DNA of 64,000 nucleotides from Eublepharis macularius. Its lineage: Eukaryota > Chordata > Lepidosauria > Squamata > Eublepharidae. Where the stretch lies: positions 101,231,689 to 101,295,688 of the forward strand of contig NC_072793.1 in NCBI RefSeq assembly GCF_028583425.1, in the 5' to 3' direction. Below, in pieces: positions 19,936 to 30,200 of the stretch (positions are counted from its first letter, which is position 1; each line of letters starts with the position of its first letter). A model generated the notes under the pieces. It was not told where the DNA came from. It saw only the letters and a list, made by a program, of their open reading frames with translations, and did not search any database. Position numbers and translations under genes: made by a program.

Positions 19936-20110
19936 GTATTGTATTTTTATTTTATTTACATCATTTATAGTCCACCTTTCTCACCGAGACTCAAGGCAGA
20001 TTGCATAGTGTAAGTCAGTAAGATCAACAACTTGGAAATTCAACAGCTGGGAAATACAATAGATTATAGATTGCAGAAATTTGAAAATAATATTGAAACA
20101 AAACGTGGCT
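19936..20110 (-). repeat. L2-like LINE 3' UTR fragment
   Basis: ATTTATAGTCCACCTTTCTC then GAGACTCAAGGCAGATT, after an A/T-rich tail, matches fragments at 22760, 33422 and 41743. The last of these continues into LINE coding sequence, which fixes the orientation. Confidence 0.7.
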
Positions 20111-20501
20111 TAGGACAGATTTGCACAGCTCCAACCTACGAAGCTGAATGTGATCTGCTAGGTACAGACGGGGCCTTGCTGGACATCTTGCCTTTTTTGT
20201 AGTTCCAAGCAGGCAGAGAAAAAATCTAGTTTTCTCAAGGCCTTGGGTGGGTCACCTCACCATACCACACGGTTGGGCAACAGTGTACAGCTTGCTGGGT
20301 CCTAAATTGTGCAGGCCTGCCTTTGAAGCAAAGATAGAAAAAGTAAAAAGACCTACTTCTGTTTTCAGTGCCAGGGCTAAGAACTATGATAGGTGAAGTG
20401 ATGATAAGGAAACATTGTCTCCAAAGACATGCAGGGTACTGATCCCACCCTACTCAATTACTATAAGCAGGGTTTCTACGGCAGTTGGCACAGCTCTTGA
20501 G
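20111..20501. other. Intergenic, nothing recognised
   Basis: No gene or assignable repeat seen. Confidence 0.35.
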
Positions 20502-20610
20502 TAGGATTGCCAGGTCTAAGTTGGGAAATTTCTAGAGATTTTGGGGTGGAACCTGGAGAGGGCAGGGTTTGGGGAGGGGCGTCAGAATGATATAATGCCA
20601 TAGAGGCCAC

Positions 20611-21201
20611 CAGGGCTTTTTTCTGTGAAAAGAGATCATGGAACTCAGTGCTCGCACCACCACGTGTGCTCCCAGAACCATGTGATGATGTCACTTCTGG
20701 GAAGTGATGTCATCGCGCAGGGTGCAGCCGCCCCTGGAAAGGGTCTCTTTAACGTTTAAACCCCTGCAGCTTCAGCTGGCTGGTGGGGACTTCCAGCTGA
20801 AGCAAACCGTGCAGGGTAAACTTCAGCCAGTCAGCTAAAGTTTAAAGGGCCCCCTTCCTGTCGCTTGATTGGCATTGAAGGGGGCTCTCCCCACTGGGCC
20901 CTGCTTCAGCTGTCTGGTGGGGAAGCCCTGCCAGGCAGCTGAAGTTTAAAGGGTCCCCTTCCTGTCGCTCACTTGAGCGGCACAGAAAGGGGCTCTTCCT
21001 GCCAGGTGGTGCTTCAGCTGACTGGCAGGGAAGCCCTGCTTCTGTCTCGAATGGAGGTTGAGTGTTGCTCCTGCTAAAGAGCCTGACGCCTTGGCCTGCA
21101 TGTTGGAGAAAGGGAATTAGGTGGGCAGGGCCACCAGACACATCTCTTTGGAGAGGTGCTGGAATGCCGTTCCACCATGTTCTGGCTGAAAAAAAGCCCT
21201 G
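20611..21201. mobile_element. Non-autonomous hAT-type element nested in another
   Basis: Ends CAGGGCTTTTTTCTG and CTGAAAAAAAGCCCTG form terminal inverted repeats. The perfect 8-bp duplication GAGGCCAC (20603-20610 and 21202-21209) is diagnostic of hAT-type insertion. The interior holds about three degenerate repeats built on GCTTCAGCTG and TTTAAAGGG. No transposase. Confidence 0.88.
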
Positions 21202-21303
21202 GAGGCCACCCTCCAAAGCAGCCATTTTCTCCAGGGGAACTGATCTCTGTCACCTGGAGATCAGTTGTAATTCCAGGAGATCTCCAGCCACTACCAGGAG
21301 GCT

Positions 21304-21600
21304 CAGTGGAAAGGAGTACACATGAGTGGGATATAGAGACACAAATAAACAAAGGCAGTCAATACAATATATAGGTGGAAATTCAGCCAAAATCACAAAG
21401 TCAAATGTCAAGTAACACAGAGTACATCACACAAACATTCACAGTGCAACGAAAATACATGGGAAAACATCCAGCAAGTGGAATCCGAAAAATAATGTAA
21501 ATCCAGGTCAATGCAAGTTCCAATTAGCTCAATTATCTGAAGTATTCCAGGTGGAGAAGAAGAAGATAGTGGGATGCCAGTAGCAGAGCCCACGATGCCC
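21304..21600. mobile_element. Unidentified 297-bp insertion
   Basis: Starts CAGTGGAAAGGAGTAC and ends CCCACGATGCCC, interrupting the outer hAT element. GGAGGCT is repeated on both sides (21297-21303 and 21602-21608). It has no clear terminal inverted repeat and no A-tail, and I do not recognise the family. Confidence 0.6.
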
Positions 21601-21626
21601 TGGAGGCTGGCAACCCTAGCTCTGAG

Positions 21627-21974
21627 GCAAGCTTGAAGTATGGGATCTCGCTAGCAACAAAAACCCTGATGACACACTAATGTTTGCAGGCAGGAAAATG
21701 GTACTCAACTGTCATTCCTAAGAAGGCCTCAATATTAAAAATTAAGGAAGTGGTTTAAAAAGAAAACACTGACATTTAAACAACAACTTAGTCATGTCAT
21801 CTAGTTAACACAGCAAACTTTTTTGAGTAAATGGAATAAAATGCAGGCTTGATCAAATGTACTTTACCTGAGATATGGAGACAGCAGCCTTGATCCTGTC
21901 TCCCTGCTCCATGGAAATGCCCAATTCAGAAGCTTTATTGGAGTGGGGCCTTAAGAACAATCAAAAAGATCATT
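21627..21974. other. Intergenic, nothing recognised
   Basis: No gene or assignable repeat seen. Confidence 0.35.
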
Positions 21975-21975
21975 T

Positions 21976-22076
21976 TAGGTGGGTAGCCATGTTGGTCTGC
22001 AGTAGAACACCAGGGTTTGAGTCTAATGGTACCTTAAAGACCAACAAGCTTTTCAGCGTATAAGCTTTCATGAGTG
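21976..22076 (-). repeat. Copy of the hammerhead-like dispersed repeat
   Basis: GGGTAGCCATGTTGGTCTGC then ACCTTAAAGACCAACAAGCT and TATAAGCTTTCA. It faces the + copy at 22284-22580 across about 210 bp, forming another head-to-head pair. Confidence 0.75.
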
Positions 22077-22283
22077 GAGATCCCTGAGCCTTTATATCCC
22101 AGCTAGAAGACGGGAGGGGTGTTGCAAGGAAAGGCATCAAGACACAAAGCAGGTACAATGCAGCTTTGTTACACTCCTCCCATCTAATCAAGCTGCATTT
22201 TACTTTTGCATCATGATACTCCTCCTTGTAACACCCAATCCACCTTTTGGCTAGGATATAGATCTCCATTCCTGACCCCTGGA

Positions 22284-22580
22284 AGTTCATACCCTGAAAA
22301 TCTTGTTGGTCTCTAACAGGGTTGCCAGCTCCAAGTTGGGAAATTCCTGGAGATCTGGGGAGTGAAACCTGGAGAAACTTGGAGAAAGAGGGGTTTGGGG
22401 AGGGAAAAGACCTTGGTATGGCATAATTCCATAGAGTCCACTCCCCAAAGTAGCCATTTTCTCCAGGTGAACTGATCTCTGTGGCCTGGAGACCAGTTGT
22501 AATTCCGGGAGATCTCCATCCACTACCTGGAGGCTGGCAACCCTAGTCTCTAAGGTGCCACTGGAATCAAATCCTGATAA
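22284..22580 (+). repeat. Hammerhead-family repeat interrupted by a hAT element
   Basis: The segment before 22317 (CTTGTTGGTCTCTAA) continues after 22545 (GTCTCTAAGGTGCCACTGG) once the hAT element and one copy of its 8-bp duplication are set aside. Confidence 0.8.
22317..22545. mobile_element. Complete 229-bp non-autonomous hAT element
   Basis: Terminal inverted repeats CAGGGTTGCCAGC and GCTGGCAACCCTA, flanked by a perfect 8-bp duplication GTCTCTAA (22309-22316 and 22546-22553). No coding capacity. Confidence 0.92.
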
Positions 22581-22759
22581 TCTAAAAGGTAGAATCCCAA
22601 ATATCAGTGCCTGCCAGGTAGGTTTCCTGGGCCTGTCACGTAAACTGGCTGATTGTTCTGAGAGGCCTATAGTTGCAGTATGAAGCAAAAGAACCCAAAG
22701 CATTTATACAGTGATTTTCTTAAGAACTTAAAGCAAATCATATACCTTGGAATTATCCA

Positions 22760-22935
22760 TATTTATTAATTATATTTATTTATGTTATTTATAGCCTGCC
22801 TTTCTCACTGAGATGCAAGGTAAATTACATAGTGTAAGTCAAATACAATCAACAGGCAGGAGCATCCAATGAACAGTGCCAATAGGGTCTGGATTGCAGG
22901 AACATGAAAACAAGCAGAAATCTGAATACAGAACT
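22760..22935 (-). repeat. L2-like LINE 3' UTR fragment
   Basis: TTATTTATAGCCTGCC, TTCTCACTGAGATGCAAGG and the CATAGTGTAAGTCAA segment match 19936-20110, with a TTTATTTA tail on the left. Confidence 0.7.
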
Positions 22936-23102
22936 GGAACAATGACGAAACAAAGCATAAGTGTTTGAACATGACATGTTATGTGAGGCTGTTATGCACT
23001 GCTGAAAGGTTATTTTTCCATAATTAGCTGGAAACAAACTGTGGTTCCATATAGCACTTAATCATATTTTCCCCGTTAAAAATCCACATACACAGGCCAG
23101 GG

Positions 23103-23316
23103 AAGGGGCTGTGGCTCAGTGAAAGAGCCTCTGTTTTGGTACGCAAAAGATCTCAGGTTCAACCCCCAGCATCTCAAGTTAAAACAAACTAGGCTGTAGG
23201 TGATGCGAAAGACCTCTCCCTGAGACCATGGAGATCTGCTGCCCATCCGAGCAGACAATACTAACCCAGATGGACCAGTGGTCTGATTTAGTATAAAGCA
23301 GCTTCATATGTAAACT
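23103..23316 (+). repeat. tRNA-derived SINE copy
   Basis: GGGGCTGTGGCTCAGTG head, B box AGGTTCAACCCCC, body GACCTCTCCCTGAGACC, end TATAAAGCAGCTTCATATG. Best-preserved + copy of this family in the window. Confidence 0.88.
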
Positions 23317-23319
23317 CTA

Positions 23320-23998
23320 CTATTCTCTGTAGATATCAACTATATCCCACCTTTCTGATAGGCTCAGGAGGGGTAACAACAAATAATAAGAAACAGGATG
23401 AAGTGCAAACGTTGCAAAAAACACATATGCAAACCTACAAACTCAACTTATTATAAATCAACTGTAAAACCATCAATTTCACCAATGCACCAATGACAGT
23501 CGATAAATCACCACCAGTTTAACTGTTGACAACGTATCAATTCAACAATCCAACCATTATCAACAGGTTTTATAAGCCCTTTCAGAAAACAAAGAATGGA
23601 TTGCATACAGGCCATTCCATAGTAATGGAGTTGCCACTGAAAAGGCTCTGTTTCTGACCAAGAACTGCTGGCTTATTAACAATGAAGATGGTTAAAAGAG
23701 ATTGGCATACTGACCTAAGTTTGTGCGTGCATATTGTGGTTCTTTAGATAAGTGGGTTCCCAGTCATGAATGGCTTTAAAAATAATTAGTATCTTAAATC
23801 CCATATATCAGATCCCCAAAGGGGTGGCAAAACGGCACAGAAAGTTGGAAGAGCTGCCTGCCAACAATGTCATCTGGATTCTCCATTAAAACTAAATTAT
23901 CAAGTAATGGAAATTCTATATTAAATGACTATTGGTGGAAGCAACCAATATCTCAGTAATATGGTAGGGACAGAGCATTTATTTACCTATCTACTTTA
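23320..23998. other. Intergenic, probable old LINE debris
   Basis: Phrases such as AATGGCTTTAAAAATAA and a TTCCAACTT-type ending suggest decayed LINE 3' UTR, but I cannot assign it. Confidence 0.3.
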
Positions 23999-23999
23999 T

Positions 24000-24207
24000 T
24001 TATACTTTACCTTTTCTCCCCAATAGGACTCAAAGTGATTTACATCAGCTCCTCTCCTCCATTTTATCCTCATCATGTGAGAGAGGTTAGACAGAGCGTG
24101 TGACGGCGGGCCTAAACTCACCCAGCAAGCTTCCATGACAGAGTGCAAATTCAAACGAGGATCTTTCAGATCCTAGCTGGACACTATAACCTCTACACCA
24201 CATGAAG
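24000..24207 (-). repeat. Sauria SINE copy
   Basis: Read on the - strand it runs from GTGTAGAGGTTATAGTGTCC through a tRNA-like B box and CAAGCTTGCTGGGTGA to the tail TAAATCACTTTGAGTCC. Sauria SINEs are characteristic of squamates. Confidence 0.8.
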
Positions 24208-24559
24208 TTAAGGTTGCACTTTCAGCTTCAGGCCCCGTATCTGCTACAATATGAGGACAATATTGTAACCTAGTGTGAACCTAGAGGCAGGAGGAGGTTG
24301 GCCTGAGAAGTCTGAAAGCCCAAGGCCCCGTATGTGAAGAAGAGTTCCATGACAGGCTTGTATTTCAGATCAAGTTGCCTGATTGTTTATGATTAATAAT
24401 ATTTCTTATTTTCTTACAAACCAACGCTTGACATCTGACAAATAATCTCCCAGTCTGAACTTCCCAAGTAGGCCACAAAGCCTGACTACTTACCTTTCAG
24501 CTTGCTTCAAGGATTGCAAGAATTTATGTCTATTTCTTTGAACCGGTGAACAGTGCTGC

Positions 24560-24685
24560 ACAAATATGAAGTACTATTATTATCAGGGATTTTGTCACCA
24601 TTTTGTAGATGGGAATTCAGAGAGGGCCGTTTGCCTAAAGCAACTCTGAAGCAGAGTTCATGGCTGGGCTCGGGAAGTCTTGTTT
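24560..24685 (-). repeat. MIR-like SINE fragment
   Basis: CACCATTTTGTAGATGGGAA followed by CAGAGAGGGCCGTTTGCC resembles the conserved MIR core in reverse orientation. Confidence 0.5.
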
Positions 24686-24759
24686 AACTGCGCCCCTTCT
24701 TACTTAGCAGCCTGCTACAGACGAAAGCGCAGGGGTGGCAACAAAATGTTCACTGTAGA

Positions 24760-25620
24760 AGGGCCCTCCTGGGTCTGGCCTTTCGTGTGGGTGGCGGCCA
24801 GACTTCCTTCACCTGAGCAGCGTGGGGACGGAGAGCTGGGGTCGCCGTAGGGTGGGAGAACAAGACTCGGGTCCAGCGACATTTTAGAGACCACCGAGAT
24901 TTCCAGGGTGTGAGCTTTCGAGGCTCAGAGCTCCCTTGAGCCTTAGAACTTGTTTTCAAGGCCAGCCCTGAAGCATGCAGAGAAAGGCGGAACCAGAGCG
25001 CCTCTGGCCAGCGCGTACAGCGTTTTCGTGCCCCTGCTGACTAACCCTAGCCCCGCTCCCTTCGCCGCCCCGCCTGATATGCAAGGCTTCCAGGTCTGCC
25101 CCCGCCACGTGCGGCGCCAGAAGGCCCGGCCGGCTCGGGACGGGGCAGGGCTGCAAACTGCCGGTGGGATTGGCCCTGCCTGAGGCCAGCGGGCGGGCTG
25201 GAGGCAGGACTGTCCCCGCGCCCAGCCCGCCCAGCCGCGAGTGCGGCGGAGTCGGCGAGGAGGACTCGAGCGAGGCGCTGGCTTCCGCGACCGGAGAGGT
25301 GAGGGAGAAGGAGGGCTGGCAGCGCCCAGGGGCAGCGCCTGGCACCGCCTTCGGCCTTTTGCCTGCGGGAGGGAGGAGGAAGAGGCCAGATTGCCCGCGG
25401 TCTGGAGGGGTCTGCGGAACAACTTGTTTACTTCGCTGCTGGGCCGGGACAGAGACGGGAGAGGCAGGCAGGCTGCGGTAGCGAGGGGAGGAAAAAGCAC
25501 TCTGCCGGAGGAAGGGGGGGGGGCTGCCCTGCAGTGGCCCTGCGCAGGAGACTCCGCCACTGACAGTCTCAGCTGGGCAACGGAGCGGCCGGGCGGCTCC
25601 TGCCCATTCTCCCCACTGGC
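24760..25620 (+). promoter_or_regulatory. CpG island, probable ACY1 promoter
   Basis: Very GC- and CpG-rich, beginning 1.5-2.3 kb upstream of the first ACY1 coding exon, which starts with a splice acceptor. It ends the AT-rich intergenic interval and is the natural ACY1 promoter. Long open frames on both strands here are products of base composition. Confidence 0.75.
25200..25298 (+). other. ACY1: Candidate ACY1 non-coding first exon, 3' edge
   Basis: A strong donor GAGAG|GTGAGG at 25298/25299 lies within the CpG island. ACY1 in mammals has a non-coding first exon. The transcription start and the left edge given are guesses; only the donor is seen. Confidence 0.45.
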
Positions 25621-27090
25621 GCACCCCATCATACTCTTGGGTTTTCCTTTTTTCGTTACCCTCTCGGCCACTGCTTTCTGCGTTCCCCATTTCCACACCC
25701 TCGTCTTCCTTTGCCTGGAACTGCTTTTCAGTTTTCCCGAATTCAGTTTTCGACTTATTTCCCCGGCAGTTGTGAGTCTGACTCCATCATATATCTCCCT
25801 CAAGTTCTTCACGGCAAATATCCCTAAGCCACCTCCTAGCCTTCTGCATTTCTGTTGGTAAATCTTCTTTGTCTCCTTTTCCAAAAGTTTCTTTTCCACT
25901 TCCAGACTCCTTATAACCTTTGATATTATCCCCCATACCTACTTATCCTTCCTGTAACGTCACAAAAGTTATCAGTCCTCAACTATTTTTACTAGCCTAC
26001 TTGCCTACACACACCTCTGTTATTCACTGGGGTAGTTTTTTATTGACCATCTCTGTTTGTTTAGTTGCATGCTTGCAGTATGTGAATTGCTAGAGTTGGT
26101 TTCCTATAAATACTATTTTTCTGAGATTGCGCTTACTCCCTTCAGTTCAATTACTTCAACACACCTCCCTTCCACTATGGTCACTGCAGTGATTTTCTAA
26201 AAGGCACAGAATAGATTTCTTGGTATCTTTCTTCAGAACACCATGCACTGACTTTAGAGTTCACCCAAAGTGTGTGTTCAACCCACCAATTGGGCCTGAG
26301 CTTCCAACAATATGCCACCTTTCCCTCTGCATAAAGTTCTGTGCTTTTTGCAGTTATTCAATGTACAGAAATTCAACAGGTGCAGCTTTGTGTACCGCTG
26401 TAGAGCAAGGCTCCATTTATGAAATTTCTGCTTGGAATGTGGCTGTTAAAGGCCCAGAGACTGTGTCAGGGAAACCAGCTTGTAAAGTCCATTTCCCAGA
26501 CTTTTGTGTTTCTAATACTCCTCTGCCTTTTGCCAAGCAGCTATTTGAGGGTCTCCAAGAGTTCCAAGTGAATACATTATGAGTTATTCTAGCAATTACA
26601 TCAGTTTCTTGTTTCTATAGCACAAGCTGCCTTCAAGCCTAGCCTTATAACTCTGCCAGAAACCCTACCCAGGTGTAGCTACTACAGAAGCTACACAACA
26701 CTTTGTGACTCTTATAATATGAGGTGTTATAGAATGGAAAGAAAGCCCTGGCCAAGACTCTTTTGAGCGCTATGATGATGTCCCTCCAGTGACTGACTCA
26801 GCTTTATAGTGAATGCCATGGAGGGATGTACTTTGAACTGTTATGTTGTGGAGCAAAGCCTTTTTAGAGTGGGTTTGAAATCACAGATCAATTGTTTGCG
26901 CCACGTGGTAACAGATGGTAATTTCCTCCTGTTGCTTCTGTGAAGTGAGAGAAGGCGCAGTGGGAACTGAGTGTGGCTCATACATGTTACTACCTGTAGC
27001 AACAGATTCCACTCTGAACAGCATAGGAGGAACAGAGGTATTTCCTCCTTACTTCTCACTCCCTGTCTACCTTTTCCTCATTATACACAG
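25621..27090 (+). other. ACY1 intron 1, nothing recognised
   Basis: Between the candidate first exon and the acceptor TACACAG (27084-27090). No gene or clear repeat seen. Confidence 0.4.
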
Positions 27091-27238
27091 AACTCTAATA
27101 CCTCAAATCAGAAGGCCAACATGTTACCAGAGAAAGACTCTAAAAGGCTAGGGGAGAAGGACCCCAAGGAAGACCCATCAGTCACTCTCTTCCGTGAATA
27201 CCTGAGAATCAAGACTGTCCAGCCAGAGCCTGATTATG
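27091..27238 (+). CDS. ACY1: ACY1 coding exon 1
   Basis: 30 nt of 5' UTR, then ATG at 27121. Encodes a charged N-terminus ([15 protein letters not shown]) and [15 protein letters not shown]. No upstream ATG in the exon. Donor GTATGG at 27239. Confidence 0.95.
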
Positions 27239-30200
27239 GTATGGAGGCTGATTTTTCTTCTTTCATTTCTTTGCTGTGGTCTATTTGACAGGTGTCACTG
27301 CCAGTGCTTTGCAGGAAGTTAGCAACTGATAGGTGCATTGACCACTTTTATAGTCAGAGGTGGTGATCTTGCATCATTTGCCAGAATGAACAAAATAAAC
27401 AGATGCAACTGAATTATCTGCCCTGGCCTTGATTTATTTAACACGTGTGTGGTATACAGAGAGGCTCGATTAAAAAAGGGTAGGGGGGAGCCAATCCAGC
27501 TAGTTCATAAGGAACTCAGCGCTCAGGATGAGAGAGAGCTGCTGTAATAGAGTGGTTGGGTTGTGAATCAGCACTCGTTTTCTAGCCACATACACTTTAT
27601 TCTAATGTTAAGAAACTGCAATTGCTACTCTGTAGTTGAAGCTTATTATGAAGAGTGGGGAGGAATCCTCTCATCTAATGCCTTCAGTTGCTCTTTTCTT
27701 GAGAGCAATGCATACTCAAAGTGTATTAAGATCTGGTTAATTCATATAAAGTGATTTCATAAAGTGACCTTGTGGTTTCTGGTAGTCTGTGGCCTGGTCT
27801 GAAGTAGCATGAGGTGGTAGAAATCTAAGTGATAGACTCTACCATAGCAAAATGCAAGTGTTTTTAAATGTTCCCTCACTTTAAAAAATCAACGCAAGTA
27901 GAAATCTTATCACAAAAGGGAGAAATGTCCAGTCTGTTCCTTGCCTTGCTAATTTTCTGTTTACAGCAAGTTTTTTGAAAAGTAGAAGAGTTTACCTGCA
28001 GACGGAAGTGTTACTGCCCATTCTACCACCTTACTATAGTACATGTCTAGACCGGGCTATAGATTGGACTTCAGTGAAGGAAGTTTCTCATTTGTGAGAA
28101 CTGACACTGCACAGGACAGAAGTATGAAACAAAAGTCTTTCCTCTTGTTTGGTCTAGTGGTGTATTGTTTATGCCATTTGTCACTTGTCTTTGTAGAGGG
28201 CCCATTCTGAACAGTAGCTCAGTTTTCCTGGGTGGAGGAAATTTCTTTTTTTGTGTATGTGCTTTGTTTATTTTTCATTTGGTACATTTGTATCTCATTG
28301 CTTGATAGCAGCCATTAGAGGAAAGGCAGCTTTTAAAATATAATTTTATTCTATTTTATAACTTGCAAACAAATATAAGATAGGCAATTAAGAATATCTA
28401 TTTTAAAGTGTTATAGCCTCCTCCCCCAGTAAGCAGAGGTGATAACAGTGATATAAATATAAAAGCATCTATACACTTCAAACCTGCTTTCCAAGCAGAA
28501 ATTATCAGAAAGAAAACACTAACCCAGCACCATAACAGAAAACCAACAAAAATCCCTCTGGAATAAGGCACTCTTATAGAGCCTTCTGATTGTCATCAGA
28601 GAAGACACTCTCTGCAACTTTCCTGGGGGTGGGGGGTGGGTGGGTGGGCACATGAGGCTGTGACCGAAAAGGTCCATGACTGAGTTGAAGACAGTCTCAC
28701 AGTCCTGTGGGTAAGAATGGAAAGTAAAAGCTTCTAGAAGCAGTGGTCTATGATAGCCAACCATAACACCAATATAGAACTATATGAGACTTGCCACATA
28801 ATCTTTGATCATTGATGAAAGGTTGATCCAGATTTGATGCAAATTTAGAGAACCTCTCATTTCTCCATTTCTAACTCAAATTGCAGGATGAAATGGCTGC
28901 CATATAAGGTAACTCTTCCTGTTTTACTTTACTGGGGTTTGATCTTATGAAAAGGATTAAGAGTCAGTTGCCCAGGACCACCAAGTGAGCATCTCAGTGG
29001 GGCAGAGATTTTTCACATCCAAATCCAGCACTAATGAAGAACACAGTTGGAAGAAGGAAGGTGATGGTATAATTGTTTTAATCCTGTTAGTATGCAACCC
29101 CAGGTCTCTTGAGTTCTCTGCTTACTGAGGTGGTAAGCCTGTGTCCTAGCTGTACCACTTACTACATTTGGTGTGATTCACACAACTGACTGTTCCTATT
29201 TACAAAAAAAAATAATAATCCTTGCACATTAGAGAATGAGCATGCTTTGGAGAAGGCTGGGCTTTCTCCTTGACATTTAGTTTTCTCTGTGGATGATTTT
29301 TTTTGTATAAAGAAAAACTTAATCCCCCCCGCTCCTGGCTATGTGAAATGGCTCAGCCCAGATACACTTTTAGGGCCTAGTTCTCCAGCAGTAAAATCAT
29401 GTGGGTGCTTGATGTTCAAAATCTGTGAATACCAGAATAACTGGTAGGAAACAGTTCCAGCATCTGGAAACAGGCATGTTACCTGTTAAAAATGAAAGTG
29501 CACCAGAAGTTAATTACTGGGTTATACTTCGTTATCTAGTAGATGATTACAATTTGCTTTTTAAAACAATTACACTTTGATGTGACTAAGCAGCTTGGGT
29601 TGGGCTGGTTCAAGGTATTTTGTTGCCCTGGGCATGGCACACCCATTTCTTCCTCCAGTGCTGCTGCTGGTGGCATCCAAGTGGAGCCCTTGTGGAGTTG
29701 GCTTGGACCTGGCTAATGCCAGTACAGATCCAGGAGCTTATAACCCCTTGTCCCACTTATAGCTAGGAGCCACCTGCACTGCCATTCTAGGCAGTTCCTT
29801 GGGTGGCTGGACTAGGAAAGTACAGGTTTTGAAGGCATTTGGAATGATAGAGCAAAACAGAAATCTAAACTTAGGTAGTGATTATTATACTGATGAAGCC
29901 TTGTGGAGAAGACAAATGTTTGCCATAAAAGTAGTAAAATTGTGCGTTGGGGCACTATCATGTATCAAAATTTCCTCAATTCTCACGCAGTGCTTGTAAA
30001 TTAGATTGTGACACCCCCCCCCACACACACATGTATGTATGTATGTACGTACGTACTTATGTATTCTATGTATGTGCACGTACGCATGCACACACACATA
30101 CAATGAGAGAGAGAGAGAGAGAAGGACCACAAGTATGGAGTTAAGTGCATTTAAGCCAATTAAAATCACTGGACTTAAGCTTGCTCAACTTTTTGGCAGA

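Larger units (their letters stand above)
20502..21618. mobile_element. Non-autonomous hAT element, host to two insertions
   Basis: The ends are TAGGATTGCCAG and CTGGCAACCCTA (imperfect terminal inverted repeats), the same family as the intact 229-bp copy at 22317-22545. The flanks CTCTTGAG (20494-20501) and GCTCTGAG (21619-21626) look like a decayed 8-bp duplication. The element is split by a second hAT-type element (20611-21201) and an unknown 297-bp insert (21304-21600). No transposase frame. Confidence 0.8.

Noticed and set aside
24943-25899. 318-codon open frame on the - strand, and others on both strands of the second CpG island
   Set aside because: Stops are rare in GC-rich DNA. The translation is low-complexity (Ser/Pro/Ala/Arg) with no known domain, and it overlaps the likely ACY1 promoter.
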